Positions 27,422 through 36,558 are shown, numbered from the stretch's first letter. The stretch is 64,000 bases of DNA from Chryseobacterium indoltheticum (GCF_003815915.1 NZ_CP033929.1:2604001-2668000), one strand, 5' to 3'. The notes: generated by a model not told the origin, from the letters alone. Translations and numbers: made by a program.

Positions 27422-29650
27422 TTGAAAAAACTAGTTTTGCCACTAAGCCTTATGGTGCCGGTTTTGATATTCTCACAATCAAGAAAAAGAGATACCACGA
27501 CGACAAGGGTTACCAATATTGAGGAAGTTGTTTTCCAGAAAAAAGTTACCGGGAAAACCAACGATGTTACCGCAATAAGAATTTCAGCCAAAGACGCCAA
27601 AAATGTCGCAAGTATTTCTGGCGGTGTAGAAGGAATGTTAAAAACACTCCCGTCGGTAAATTCAAACACTGAGCTTTCTTCACAATACATGGTGCGTGGT
27701 GGAAACTATGACGAAAACCTTATTTACATCAACGATATTGAAATTTACAGACCTTTCCTGATTAGAAATTCTCAGCAGGAAGGTTTAAGTATTATCAATC
27801 CAGATATGGTTTCGGCAGTTAACTTTTCAGCGGGAGGTTTTGAACCGAGATATGGTGATAAGATGTCTTCTGCTCTTAATATTTATTATCGTGAACCTAA
27901 AAAGTTTGAACTTTCCGGGGAAGCGAGTTTAATTGGCGGAAGATTAACAACAGGTTTTGCATCAGGAAAAGAAGACGAAAACGGAAACAAAAAATTTACG
28001 GCTTTATTTTCGGGAAGATACAGAAATACCAATCTGGTTCTGAATACTTTAAATGAAGACACCGATTTTAATCCTACATACTATGATTTTCAGTCATATC
28101 TGAATTATCATGTTAACAGTAAACTTTCACTTTCATTTATCGGATATTATTCTAAGAATGATTACGAAATGGTTCCTAAAGAAAGAAGTGTAGATTTTGG
28201 AACGATAAACCAGCCAATTAATCTGTCTGTTTTTTATAATGGTAAAGAAAATGATCAATATAAAAATATGATGGGTACTGTTTCTTTAAACTATAAGCCG
28301 TCGGATAAATGGAGATTTACACTAGACAGTTTTTCTTATCAGAATCGTGAAAGAGAATATTATTCTATTGCATCAAGCTATATTCTGCAGACTTTTGATC
28401 CTATCACAGGAAATCCTATAACGTCTTATGATGTGGGTGGACAAATTGAGCATGCAAGAAATGATCTTTTTGTAAGAACATACGGAACACAGTTAAGAGC
28501 CCGTTTTTCACCGAATGTGAATACGGACGTTGAATTTGGTTTTAAATATGAAAAAGAAAATCTTCGGGATTTAACCAACGAATGGAAACTGGTGGACTCT
28601 TCAGGGTATAGCATTCCGCATCCGGTAGATGATCCGAGATTTCCGGATGCTTCAGATTTAGATTTATTTTACAGTATTTCAGGAGCTAACCATATTCAGC
28701 CAACAAGATTATCGGCTTATGCACAATATTCTCAGAAGTTTTACTGGGGTGCAAGTAAAGTTTTGGTAAATGGTGGAGCCAGAGTTGCACACTGGAGTTT
28801 CAATGATGAAACTATTTTCTCACCAAGAGCTCAGTTTGCAATAAAACCCGATTGGAATACTGAAATGTGGTTCAGGCTTTCTGGAGGTGTTTATTATCAG
28901 GCTCCTTTTTATAAAGAAATTAAAGACCTGAATGGTAATTTTAATCCTAATATAAAATCTCAACGATCTATTCAGGCAATTTTAGCCAATGAAACCGAGT
29001 TTGAGTTTGAAAACAGGCCGTTTAAATTAACGACAGAATTATATTACAAAAAGATGGATAATGTAATTCCGTATTATATGGATAATGTGAGAATTCGCTA
29101 TTCTGGTCAAAATAATGCTTCAGGTTACGCTTACGGGATTGATACAAGATTATTCGGCGAGTTTGTTCCTGGTGTAGATTCTTGGCTTTCTGCAAGTTAT
29201 GCACGAGTTTTTGAAAATATTGATGGAAGAGGAAATATTCCGAGACCAACAGATCAGAGATTCAGATTTGCGATGTTTTACCAGGATTATATGCCTAAAT
29301 TTCCACAAATGCGTGTGAATCTTACCTTAACTTACGCAATGGGATTACCAAACGGAGCGCCGGTTTTTACAGATCCTTATCAGTATCAGAAAACTTTGCC
29401 TTCTTATAAAAGGGTAGATTTGGGGCTTTCATATGCGTTTGTAGATGCTGAAGCAAAAAAACAAACCTATGGTTTCTTGAGTAATTTTGATGAATTAACT
29501 TTAGGTGTTCAGGTTTTTAATGCATTTAATATCAATAATACAATTGCCAATCAATGGATTACCGATGCGAATAGTAGTATCATGTATCCTGTTCCGGTAC
29601 GTTTGACGGGAAGATTTTTTAATGTAAAGCTTGAATTTAAGCTTAAATAA
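27422..29650 (+). CDS. TonB-dependent receptor (TTG start)
   Basis: 742 residues. The signal peptide 'KKLVLPLSLMVPVLIFSQ' exists only if translation begins at TTG 27422, so that start is preferred to ATG 27451. A plug domain follows (about 40-160: 'GGVEGMLKTLPSVNSNTELSSQYMVRGGNYDENLIYINDIEIYRP') and then a ~22-strand barrel ending 'FNVKLEFKLK'. The N-terminal carboxypeptidase-like domain common in this phylum is absent, and there is no SusD partner, so a siderophore, cofactor or peptide substrate is more likely than a glycan. No terminator separates it from kdsA. Confidence 0.9.
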   Translation: MKKLVLPLSLMVPVLIFSQSRKRDTTTTRVTNIEEVVFQKKVTGKTNDVTAIRISAKDAKNVASISGGVEGMLKTLPSVNSNTELSSQYMVRGGNYDENLIYINDIEIYRPFLIRNSQQEGLSIINPDMVSAVNFSAGGFEPRYGDKMSSALNIYYREPKKFELSGEASLIGGRLTTGFASGKEDENGNKKFTALFSGRYRNTNLVLNTLNEDTDFNPTYYDFQSYLNYHVNSKLSLSFIGYYSKNDYEMVPKERSVDFGTINQPINLSVFYNGKENDQYKNMMGTVSLNYKPSDKWRFTLDSFSYQNREREYYSIASSYILQTFDPITGNPITSYDVGGQIEHARNDLFVRTYGTQLRARFSPNVNTDVEFGFKYEKENLRDLTNEWKLVDSSGYSIPHPVDDPRFPDASDLDLFYSISGANHIQPTRLSAYAQYSQKFYWGASKVLVNGGARVAHWSFNDETIFSPRAQFAIKPDWNTEMWFRLSGGVYYQAPFYKEIKDLNGNFNPNIKSQRSIQAILANETEFEFENRPFKLTTELYYKKMDNVIPYYMDNVRIRYSGQNNASGYAYGIDTRLFGEFVPGVDSWLSASYARVFENIDGRGNIPRPTDQRFRFAMFYQDYMPKFPQMRVNLTLTYAMGLPNGAPVFTDPYQYQKTLPSYKRVDLGLSYAFVDAEAKKQTYGFLSNFDELTLGVQVFNAFNINNTIANQWITDANSSIMYPVPVRLTGRFFNVKLEFKLK

Positions 29651-29664
29651 AATATATAAAAGTT

Positions 29665-29737
29665 TTTTTGCCACGAATACACGAATTTTATAGTTAAATT
29701 AATTTATTAAAAAAGATTCGTGCATTCGTGGCATTTT
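29665..29737. repeat. Dispersed hairpin repeat, GCCACGAAT family, copy 2
   Basis: TTTTTGCCACGAATACACGA on the left and TTCGTGCATTCGTGGCA on the right, with a ~30-base AT-rich centre. Confidence 0.8.
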
Positions 29738-29762
29738 TAAAACCATAATTTGTGAAATTAAA

Positions 29763-30236
29763 ATGAAAAAACATATCGTCACCTTTCTGTTTTCAGTATT
29801 TGCCCTTTTATCTGCAAACGCGCAAACGAAAACAAATCCTCAATTATCAAAACTATATCAGAATTATATTTCTGTAAAATCTGCTTTAGCTTCGGATGAT
29901 TTTAAGAAAACTTCAGTTGCAGCAGGAGAATTTCTTAAAACTGTATCTTCAATAAATTCAAAATCTTTAGATGAGAAAAAATTGAATTCATTAAAATCTG
30001 ATGCAAAAATAATTTCTTCTGCAAAAAATATCGATGCACAGAGAAAACCATTTTACAGATTATCTGAAGTAATGATTGCGGTAGCTACAGAAAACAAAAT
30101 TTCCGAAAAAACCATTTTTGTACAATATTGTCCAATGGCAGAAGGGAGCTGGTTGAGTAACGAAAAACAGATTATCAATCCTTATTATGGAAGCTCAATG
30201 CTTAAATGCGGTTCCGTAAAATCTGAAATAAAATAA
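29763..30236 (+). CDS. DUF3347 domain periplasmic protein
   Basis: 157 residues with a Sec signal peptide ('KKHIVTFLFSVFALLSANAQ'). The remainder is helical and ends with the family signature 'YCPMAEGSWLSNEKQIINPYYGSSMLKCG', holding two Cys and two Met residues in positions suited to copper binding. DUF3347 is often fused to or found near copper/silver efflux components. Whether this protein binds copper is an inference; the copper ATPase of this window is 19 kb away. Confidence 0.8.
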   Translation: MKKHIVTFLFSVFALLSANAQTKTNPQLSKLYQNYISVKSALASDDFKKTSVAAGEFLKTVSSINSKSLDEKKLNSLKSDAKIISSAKNIDAQRKPFYRLSEVMIAVATENKISEKTIFVQYCPMAEGSWLSNEKQIINPYYGSSMLKCGSVKSEIK

Positions 30237-30238
30237 TA

Positions 30239-30270
30239 AAAAAAGAAACTCAAATTGAGTTTCTTTTTTT
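30239..30270. terminator. Bidirectional terminator
   Basis: AAAAAAGAAACTCAA and TTGAGTTTCTTTTTT pair with almost no loop between convergent genes. Confidence 0.88.
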
Positions 30271-31387
30271 ATATCTCCAGTTTTAAAATCTTTTCTACCA
30301 TTTTCTGATTAAGGCTTTCCGGAATCGAACGCATCAAAAAATTCCGGATCTGATTTCCTTTTTCCCACTGAGAAATTTTTCCGATTGTCCAGCTGTTTTT
30401 AACGATCATATCTACTTTTTTTCTTCTGATTTTCTGAAACTCTTCAAAGACTGAATTAAAATCTCTATTTCTTTCTAACAATTTTCCAATCACATAAGCA
30501 TCTTCAATCGACTGACAAGCACCTTGTCCCATATTTGGAGTGGTTGCATGAGCTGCATCACCAATGAGACAAAGATTTTCAGCATACCATTTCGGAATAG
30601 GAGTGAGATCGATGATATCATTCAGAATAATATTTTCCGGTTTTGTTGCTTCTAAAATTTGCAAAACCAATGAGTCAAAATCTTTGAAGGTTTCAATTAA
30701 ATCAAGGTTTTCTCTGAATTTATTTTCATTCACCAAAGCGTACCAATAGACTTTTTGCTCTGAAATTTTCACAAAACCAAAACGTTTTCCTTTTCCCCAG
30801 ATTTCCAAAGCATGATTGTTGTATTTTTCGGGAAGTTCGAAATTGGTTAAGCCACGCCAACATTTTTGCCCGGCATTTCTGATATTTCCAGTTTTAAAAA
30901 TCTGATTTCTGACTTTAGAGTGAATTCCATCGGTTCCAAAAACGATATTACTTTCTGCTTTAAAACCATTTTCAAACTCTAAAAGATAATTTTCTTTCTT
31001 CTGAATTTGTTGTAAAGAATGATTGAGTTTTATATTTTCGAGCCCTAAATTTTCAGCTAAAATATTTTGAAGTTCAGCCCTGTGAATCGCAACATTGCAA
31101 GAATTGAATTTCTTTTCTAAAGCCAAAACATTCGTTGTAGAAATGGTTTTCAGTTTTTCATCTGTAATACAGATTCCGTGAATTTTATTTCCTGCATTTT
31201 CAATTTTCTCTTTTAAGCCTAATTTGTCAAAAATCTGCATCGCATTAACGGCCATCATTATTCCGGCTCCGACAGGTTTTATTTCTGGTGCAGATTCGTA
31301 AATGGTAAAATCAAAATTTTGTTGCTTAAGAATGTTTCCTAGAGTTAAGCCGCCGATTCCTGCTCCGATGATTGAGATTTGATTCAT
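30269..31387 (-). CDS. FAD-dependent monooxygenase
   Basis: 372 residues of the class A flavoprotein hydroxylases. The FAD-binding 'ISIIGAGIGGLTLGNILKQQ' is at the N-terminus, 'FGTDGIHSKVRNQIF' is the DG motif, and 'LCLIGDAAHATTPNMGQGACQSIEDAYVIGKLL' is the GD motif. There is no signal peptide. Substrate unknown; relatives act on aromatics, tetracyclines or kynurenine-like compounds. It stands alone. Confidence 0.88.
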   Translation of the reverse strand: MNQISIIGAGIGGLTLGNILKQQNFDFTIYESAPEIKPVGAGIMMAVNAMQIFDKLGLKEKIENAGNKIHGICITDEKLKTISTTNVLALEKKFNSCNVAIHRAELQNILAENLGLENIKLNHSLQQIQKKENYLLEFENGFKAESNIVFGTDGIHSKVRNQIFKTGNIRNAGQKCWRGLTNFELPEKYNNHALEIWGKGKRFGFVKISEQKVYWYALVNENKFRENLDLIETFKDFDSLVLQILEATKPENIILNDIIDLTPIPKWYAENLCLIGDAAHATTPNMGQGACQSIEDAYVIGKLLERNRDFNSVFEEFQKIRRKKVDMIVKNSWTIGKISQWEKGNQIRNFLMRSIPESLNQKMVEKILKLEI

Positions 31388-31402
31388 TGTACTTTATTTA
31401 TA

Positions 31403-31467
31403 AGCCACGAATTCACAAATAATTTTAAATTACATATAAAAAAAAAATCGTGCATTCGTGGCAAAAA
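31403..31467. repeat. Dispersed hairpin repeat, GCCACGAAT family, copy 3
   Basis: AGCCACGAATTCACAAAT on the left and ATCGTGCATTCGTGGCAAAA on the right. It overlaps the 5' side of the monooxygenase gene and the 3' end of the frameshifted lipoprotein gene. Confidence 0.8.
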
Positions 31468-31468
31468 T

Positions 31469-32046
31469 TTACTTCAAATTTTTCAATTCATTCAACAATT
31501 GATTTTGCTTGTTGATAAAATTATTTAAGCTGTCCGTTTTCAAAGGATGAGCGTTTTGATATTTTTCAATTTCAGGAAGCGTTTTTTTGATTTTGAAAGC
31601 ATTGTAGAGTGAATTCAATTTTGATTAGTTTGGATTTTTAATTTTTCAATATTTCTTACTTTTAAATCATATTTTTCAGAACTGTTTAAAACAAGGGCTA
31701 AAAGTTGTTTTTTTAGTAAAGAATCATGGATGTTTTTTGCTCGAATTTGTGCATCGTTATAATAGCTCTCAGAATTACTAATTATATCATTATAAATATT
31801 ATTCACAACTCTTGTGTCATTCTGTAATGCTAAAAATTTCTCATGAAACTTCTTTAACTTTTCATCTTTCTTAATTTGTTCGTTGAAAATTCCATCTACG
31901 ATAGCTTCAGAATTTCCCATTCTTTTAATAGGAAAACTTGATGTTGTATTTTCTGCTGCATTTTCAATAATAGTAGTGTTGTCTGATTTTTTTGAACAAG
32001 AAACTATTAATAAAAATAGAGTACAAGTAATAAGTATTTTTTTCAT
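31469..32046 (-). pseudogene. Lipoprotein gene with a probable single-base frameshift
   Basis: The frame from ATG 32044-32046 encodes a lipoprotein ('KKILITCTLFLLIVSCSKK', lipidated Cys at about 17) and stops at 31615 after 143 residues, ending 'IEKLKIQTNQN'. In the -1 frame an open reading continues from about 31624 to TAA 31469-31471 with 'SKLNSLYNAFKIKKTLPEIEKYQ' and ends 'LLNELKNLK', the same helical, Lys/Asn-rich style. Adding one A to the CAAAA run at the junction would restore a ~193-residue protein ('TNQKLNSLYNAF'). It may be a true pseudogene, a sequencing error, or programmed slippage. No recognised domain. Confidence 0.65.
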
Positions 32047-32100
32047 ATATGTTTTTTTATTGGGTTTTATTTGAAATCTCTTAATCTTCTATTTATTGTA

Positions 32101-32138
32101 GAGATTCTTCACTCCGCTAAGCTTCATTCTGAATGACA
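32101..32138. repeat. Half copy of the GTCATTC repeat family (right arm)
   Basis: GAGATTCTTCACTCCGCTAA then CATTCTGAATGACA. The reverse complement has the same order of blocks as the left arms at 15511 and 45569. Confidence 0.5.
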
Positions 32139-32193
32139 GACGTTATGGTTAATTCATTATCTTAATGAGTTGAAGATACTCAAAAATTGTCAC

Positions 32194-32224
32194 AAAAAAA
32201 CGGAGTCTGAAAAATCAAACTCCG
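32194..32224 (-). terminator. Terminator of rpoD
   Basis: CGGAGTCTGA and TCAAACTCCG pair with one bulge or mismatch around an AAAA loop; on the minus strand T7 follows. Confidence 0.82.
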
Positions 32225-32247
32225 CTAATAATTATGTAAACTAAAAA

Positions 32248-33114
32248 TTATTTACCTAAATAAGATTTCAAAATCTTACTTCTGGTATTGTGTTTTAGTC
32301 TTTTAATTGCTTTTTCTTTAATCTGACGAACTCTTTCTCTGGTAAGATCAAAAGTTTCACCGATTTCCTCCAAAGTCATTGGATGTTTTCCGTTCAATCC
32401 GAAATACAATCTTACCAAATCTGCCTCTCTCGGTGTTAGAGTGTTTAATGCTCTTTCAATCTCAATTTGAAGAGATTCAAGCATCAAATCTTTATCCGGG
32501 CTTGGAGATTCTCCAGAACGTAAAACGTCATAAAGGTTAGAATCTTCACCTTCTACCAAAGGCGCATCCATAGACAAATGTCTTCCGGAGTTTTTCATAG
32601 ATTCTTTGATATCTTCCTCGCTCATGTCAAGAACTTCAGCCAATTCTTCCGGAGAAGGTGGTCTTTCGTTTTCCTGCTCAAGGTGAGCGTAAGCTTTGTT
32701 GATTTTGTTGATCGATCCAATTTTGTTCAATGGCAATCTTACAATTCTCGATTGCTCTGCCAAAGCCTGTAAAATCGACTGACGAATCCACCAAACTGCA
32801 TAAGAGATAAATTTGAAACCTCTTGTTTCATCATATCTTTTTGCAGCTTTCATTAATCCTAAATTCCCTTCATTAATTAAATCGGGCAAAGAAAGACCTT
32901 GGTTTTGGTACTGCTTAGATACAGAAACTACGAAACGAAGGTTGGCTTTGATTAATTTTTCCAATGCGGCTCTGTCACCTGCACGAATTCTCTGCGCCAA
33001 ATCTACCTCTTCGTCTGCCGTAATTAGTTCTACTTTACCAATTTCCTGCAAATACTTGTCTAGTGAAGCGGTTTCCCTGTTGGTAACCTGCTTGGTTATT
33101 TTTAATTGTCTCAT
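32248..33114 (-). CDS. rpoD: Primary sigma factor, sigma-A type of Bacteroidota
   Basis: 288 residues. Region 1.2 ('[25 protein letters not shown]'), region 2 ('[56 protein letters not shown]'), region 3 and region 4 ('[29 protein letters not shown]'-like) are all present. Region 1.1 and the non-conserved insert of E. coli sigma-70 are absent, as in other Bacteroidota primary sigmas. This is the factor that reads TTG/TAnnTTTG promoters like those seen here. It is monocistronic with its own terminator. Confidence 0.95.
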   Translation of the reverse strand: MRQLKITKQVTNRETASLDKYLQEIGKVELITADEEVDLAQRIRAGDRAALEKLIKANLRFVVSVSKQYQNQGLSLPDLINEGNLGLMKAAKRYDETRGFKFISYAVWWIRQSILQALAEQSRIVRLPLNKIGSINKINKAYAHLEQENERPPSPEELAEVLDMSEEDIKESMKNSGRHLSMDAPLVEGEDSNLYDVLRSGESPSPDKDLMLESLQIEIERALNTLTPREADLVRLYFGLNGKHPMTLEEIGETFDLTRERVRQIKEKAIKRLKHNTRSKILKSYLGK

Positions 33115-33126
33115 TTATTTTATGCT

Positions 33127-33134
33127 CAAAAATA
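33127..33134 (-). promoter_or_regulatory. Possible rpoD promoter -7 box (TATTTTTG)
   Basis: Exact TAnnTTTG match on the minus strand, 12 bases before the rpoD ATG. Confidence 0.5.
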
Positions 33135-33253
33135 GAGTTGCTATTACATTATACGTTCGAAACATTAAAAAGGTTACACAAGTTACAATAATTTTTTATT
33201 CAGTTAAGATAATGTTGAGAATTTAGTTGTAGATTATCTGAAATTTTTATAAA

Positions 33254-33352
33254 GAGCTTTTTCCCGCTATCCACTGTATCTTTTTGGTACCGATCTCCGC
33301 TTCGCTACGTCCGCCACCAAAAAGGATGTCGTTACTATCGGGGCTATGGTTG
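33254..33352. repeat. GC-rich dispersed-type element with internal hairpin
   Basis: The segment begins TTTCCCGCTATCCACTGTAT and ends around CTATCGGGGCTATGG. It is much richer in G+C than its surroundings and contains CTTTTTGGT / ACCAAAAAG as an inverted repeat around a CG-rich loop (CCGCTTCGCTACGTCCGCC), while the outer CCCGCTAT and ATCGGGG can also pair. I have seen similar elements between genes in related genomes, but only one copy is in this window. Confidence 0.55.
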
Positions 33353-33390
33353 TAGTCATAAATTCAACATTCGGAAAAATATCCGCATAG

Positions 33391-33471
33391 TTTGTCATCC
33401 TGAAAGGATCTAAACTTGAATGTTTTCATTCTTTTTCTAATATTATATTGAGATGCTTCCAGCATGACAAA
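33391..33471. repeat. Dispersed hairpin repeat, TTTGTCATTC family, copy 2
   Basis: TTTGTCATCCTGAAAGGATC on the left and GATGCTTCCAGCATGACAAA on the right, imperfectly complementary around an AT-rich loop. Confidence 0.65.
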
Positions 33472-33493
33472 GTATGATAAATTATTACATTTA

Positions 33494-33524
33494 AAACAAA
33501 AAAGCGAAACCGAAGTTCCGCTCT
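33494..33524 (-). terminator. Probable terminator of the S1/P1 nuclease gene
   Basis: On the minus strand AGCGGAAC, a TTCG loop and GTTTCGCT are followed by T6. It lies 60 bases past the stop. Confidence 0.8.
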
Positions 33525-33583
33525 ATAATTTAAGGTAAAAATAAAAATTGACTTTTAAAATTCACCATTGACTATTCACTTTT

Positions 33584-34375
33584 TTAGAATAAATCATTCA
33601 ACAATTTCGCCAATCTTAAACCTCCGTAAAGAAGTTGTCTTTCCATGGTATCATTAAATTTATACTGATAATCATAAGACAATTTTGATCCGTCCGGCGT
33701 TTGAGCATAGATTTTATTGGCAATCTGATGAGAATCGTACAACCAGTTTTCTAAAGTCCCGGATTGAATTTGTTTTACTTCATCTTTAGATTTAATATCT
33801 AAAAGCTTTGCATATTCTGTGTAGCTGTATTTTTGTGAATCTACTAATTTTCCGTCCCAAACTGAATGAAGATTTGTTTTATCACCAAAATAAGTAACGT
33901 TGATTTTGTTTCCACCCAAATCTTCAGATCTTCCGGTGTGCATTGGCTGTGCCAAGTCTCCCATCATATGAATAAGGAATATCAAAGCAATTTTTCTGTC
34001 TTTTTCAGAAGTTTTTTCATCCTTGATCTGACTCGATAATACTTTGATCTGCGAATAAAGATTGGCTCCGGCCTGAGCTTTCAAATCTTTTTCAAACGCT
34101 GTAAAATCTGTTTGTGGATCAATGTTTACATAATGCCATGCTGAAGCCTGTTTCCAAGCACCGGTGGTATCAGATTTAATAAAATCCGGCCAGTTTGCCC
34201 AATACGCCATTCTTTCTTGCCCCAACATTTTTCTGATTTCTCTCTTTGCTTTTCCCGAAAGATGATTTTCTGCAATCTCCGCAATCACTCGATGACCCGT
34301 TAATCCCCATGCATAAGAATAAACTGAACTTGCAACGAATGCCAAAAGCAAAATTTTAGAATAAATACTTTTCAT
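33584..34375 (-). CDS. S1/P1-type zinc nuclease, secreted
   Basis: 263 residues with a signal peptide ('KSIYSKILLLAFVASSVYSYA'), after which the mature protein starts 'WGLTGHRVIAEIAENHL': the N-terminal Trp and the His residues bind the tri-zinc centre. 'WANWPDFIKSD', 'WHYVNID', 'HMMGDLAQPMHTGRSEDLGGN' and 'NLHSVWDGKLVD' complete the zinc ligands of the family. It should degrade single-stranded DNA/RNA in the periplasm or outside. A TATATTTG promoter lies 24 bases upstream. Confidence 0.93.
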   Translation of the reverse strand: MKSIYSKILLLAFVASSVYSYAWGLTGHRVIAEIAENHLSGKAKREIRKMLGQERMAYWANWPDFIKSDTTGAWKQASAWHYVNIDPQTDFTAFEKDLKAQAGANLYSQIKVLSSQIKDEKTSEKDRKIALIFLIHMMGDLAQPMHTGRSEDLGGNKINVTYFGDKTNLHSVWDGKLVDSQKYSYTEYAKLLDIKSKDEVKQIQSGTLENWLYDSHQIANKIYAQTPDGSKLSYDYQYKFNDTMERQLLYGGLRLAKLLNDLF

Positions 34376-34398
34376 TTCTTTAATTAATTTTCGAGTTG

Positions 34399-34406
34399 CA
34401 AATATA
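34399..34406 (-). promoter_or_regulatory. Promoter -7 box (TATATTTG) of the S1/P1 nuclease gene
   Basis: Exact TAnnTTTG match on the minus strand, 23 bases before the ATG. Confidence 0.6.
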
Positions 34407-34630
34407 AGTCAGCCACATGGAAATTTAGCTTTAAAATGATTTTTTGTTGGTTGGGGAACTGTTAATTTTACGTAAAGTATATTTCCAAATATCGCCGGAA
34501 TTTCCATTAAGTTTAAAACATTTCTATTTTAATAAAGATTAATACATAAGGAAATCAATAATTTATATTAAATTACATCATTAAACATAAAAATTTGAGA
34601 TAAATACTTTTTCAATATAAAGAGATATTT

Positions 34631-34638
34631 TATCTTTA
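34631..34638 (+). promoter_or_regulatory. Possible promoter -7 box (TATCTTTA) of the tssG-tssN-tssK operon
   Basis: One mismatch to TAnnTTTG, 30 bases before the ATG at 34669. The upstream 250 bases are very AT-rich and contain no other feature. Confidence 0.4.
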
Positions 34639-34668
34639 CGATACCAAACATGATCACAGGAAAAAAAT

Positions 34669-35610
34669 ATGTACGATAACAGCACGATAGATATGCATTA
34701 CAACAAGCTGCAGACAGATTTTAAAGCTGAAGCAGTTGCTGTAAATCTCTTAAAATATCACAGATCTGTAAGCAATATTTTTATTGACAGAATAGGAATA
34801 AACGACAGAGCTTATCTTAAAGACATTAAAAGTATTTCAAGTCATTACTTAGGTTTTGACGAGGAAGTTCTCAATATTAAAACGTATCGCGAAGGTATTT
34901 ACGATTATCTTCCGGAAGGTGTTTTTCATCCGCCGTCACTCAATACATCAAGAAAAAATGTAGAAGGTGTTGTAAAAGAAATCCGTAAACAGAAACGGAT
35001 AGAAGACGATGCGCGAAAGTTTTTCAGGCCTTTTGAATTAGAAATTTTTTTCACTGAAATAAGTGCTTTACTCAAAGAATATGATTTCGATCTGGCGAGT
35101 GATACCGATTCGCTTCTTAATATCTTCAGTGAACTTTGGCCAATCATTAAAATGCTGGACAAGCAGAATGCGTACATTTTTCTTCATGTTTTGCCATTTT
35201 TCCACCAGATCAGAGGTGACAAAAAATGGTTTGAACGTTGCATGACTGCGTTTCTGAAAGTTCCCGTTGAGATTACTTTTACGCCCAATGAAATCGATAG
35301 AATGAAAGAAGACGATTCATCAATACTTCTGGGAAATTCAAGATTGGGTGTCACGTTCATTGCGAGCGGAAAACATATGGATGGCGAAAGAAACTGGATT
35401 GTAAATATAGGCCCGATCCCGTATGACGAGATGAAAAATTATATTCCCGGTCATCCTTTTAGAAAAGTTTTACAGGCTTTGTACGATTATTGCCTTCCTG
35501 TTTCTGTAGATATTGAAGAAAATTTTATCACAGAAAAAAGAGATTATTCTTTTGTGTTGGAAGACGATCAAAGAAATACAAACAGGCTTGGTTATTCTAC
35601 TTTTCTGTAA
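34669..35610 (+). CDS. tssG: Type VI secretion baseplate protein, TssG-like
   Basis: 313 residues. The segment 'YREGIYDYLPEGVFHPPSLNTSRKN' occupies the place of the conserved 'F...P.L.FPPS.V' motif of TssG, and the C-terminal 'FLKVPVEITF...LGNSRLGVTFIASG' resembles the DUF1305 core, which ends by discussing a capped baseplate wedge. TssG with TssF, TssE and TssK builds the T6SS wedge. The two genes downstream are TssN-like and TssK-like, which makes the call much stronger than the sequence alone. It starts a compact three-gene operon (gaps 54 and 31 bases). Confidence 0.7.
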   Translation: MYDNSTIDMHYNKLQTDFKAEAVAVNLLKYHRSVSNIFIDRIGINDRAYLKDIKSISSHYLGFDEEVLNIKTYREGIYDYLPEGVFHPPSLNTSRKNVEGVVKEIRKQKRIEDDARKFFRPFELEIFFTEISALLKEYDFDLASDTDSLLNIFSELWPIIKMLDKQNAYIFLHVLPFFHQIRGDKKWFERCMTAFLKVPVEITFTPNEIDRMKEDDSSILLGNSRLGVTFIASGKHMDGERNWIVNIGPIPYDEMKNYIPGHPFRKVLQALYDYCLPVSVDIEENFITEKRDYSFVLEDDQRNTNRLGYSTFL

Positions 35611-35664
35611 AATATTTTAATTATATTTACATTCATCAATCAAACTAAATATTAAAAGAAATAA

Positions 35665-36558
35665 ATGGAAATTTCTTCAGTAAAAGGTATATTTTTAAGG
35701 TATATTTTGGTCCCGCTTATTGCTGTTATCATGATGGTAATTTTGGGGGTCATCAGAAAAAACAAACCTGCAATAAAAATCAGAGTTATTATTGTTTATG
35801 TACTCTTGTGCAGTTTGTGTCTTGCTCTGCCTGGTCTTTTCGGCTTTTCAGGAAATTCGTTTAATCCGTATTGGTATCTTATTTCTCAGATAATTTATCT
35901 TATTTTCGGGATTATTCATGTCAATTTGATGCATACGTTTTTCAGAAAGCACTTTCAGTCGCAGACTACAAGCATTACTTTCGAGTCTATATTGTCGGTA
36001 ACCTGTGCTCTTGTGGGGGCTTATCTTTTTGTTCTTATTTTCGGATTGATCAGTAAAGGAGCAGGATATCCTGTAATGTCTGCAACCAGTGTACTTATAT
36101 TTTTTGTGCCGTTGGTATTCTATTATTGCTACATTCAGTTTATCAGTATTCCTGTTGATATTTATAAAACATGGAGATACTCTCCGGATCAGAAACCACC
36201 CGATTTTGACGGAGCAGACTTTGACCGTTTAATGGTTTTAAATGTTGAATTGAGCAAAAATCTTGAAGATGCAAACCGTTTTAGAATTAAAGCTAAAACT
36301 TTACCGACCGGAGTAACTTTTGGAGACTGGTTTTTCCGTGTTGTTGACGATTACAATCACAAAAACCCTAAATCAATTATTCATCTTACAGATGAGCAAA
36401 GACAACCTTATTACTGGATATTCTATACTAAAAAATCGTTTTTCAGTTTTAGAAAATACATCGATTTCGATTTGGATATTACAACGAATACTATTTCGGA
36501 AAACGAAGTGGTAATTTGTAAAAGAGTTATTCAGCACGAAGAAGAAGGAAAAAAATAA
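35665..36558 (+). CDS. tssN: TssN-like membrane protein of the Bacteroidota type VI secretion system
   Basis: 297 residues. Five or six membrane helices fill the first ~175 residues, followed by a ~120-residue cytoplasmic domain ('MLNVELSKNLEDANRFRIKAKTLPTGVTFGDWFFRVVDDYN'-type). This topology and the position between tssG and tssK match TssN, a component specific to subtype iii systems, which lack the TssJLM membrane complex of Proteobacteria. A scaffold role at the inner membrane is expected but not proved. Confidence 0.7.
   Translation: MEISSVKGIFLRYILVPLIAVIMMVILGVIRKNKPAIKIRVIIVYVLLCSLCLALPGLFGFSGNSFNPYWYLISQIIYLIFGIIHVNLMHTFFRKHFQSQTTSITFESILSVTCALVGAYLFVLIFGLISKGAGYPVMSATSVLIFFVPLVFYYCYIQFISIPVDIYKTWRYSPDQKPPDFDGADFDRLMVLNVELSKNLEDANRFRIKAKTLPTGVTFGDWFFRVVDDYNHKNPKSIIHLTDEQRQPYYWIFYTKKSFFSFRKYIDFDLDITTNTISENEVVICKRVIQHEEEGKK

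Larger units (their letters stand above)
33115..33583. other. 469-base intergenic region rich in repeats
   Basis: From left to right it holds the rpoD leader with a possible TATTTTTG box (33127-33134, minus strand), a GC-rich element at 33254-33352, a GTCATTC-type hairpin at 33391-33471, the S1/P1 nuclease terminator at 33494-33524 and a short phrase repeat around 33541-33582. No coding frame is supported. Confidence 0.7.

Noticed and set aside
27422..29650. SusC-type glycan uptake receptor
   Set aside because: There is no SusD gene downstream and no carboxypeptidase-like N-terminal domain.
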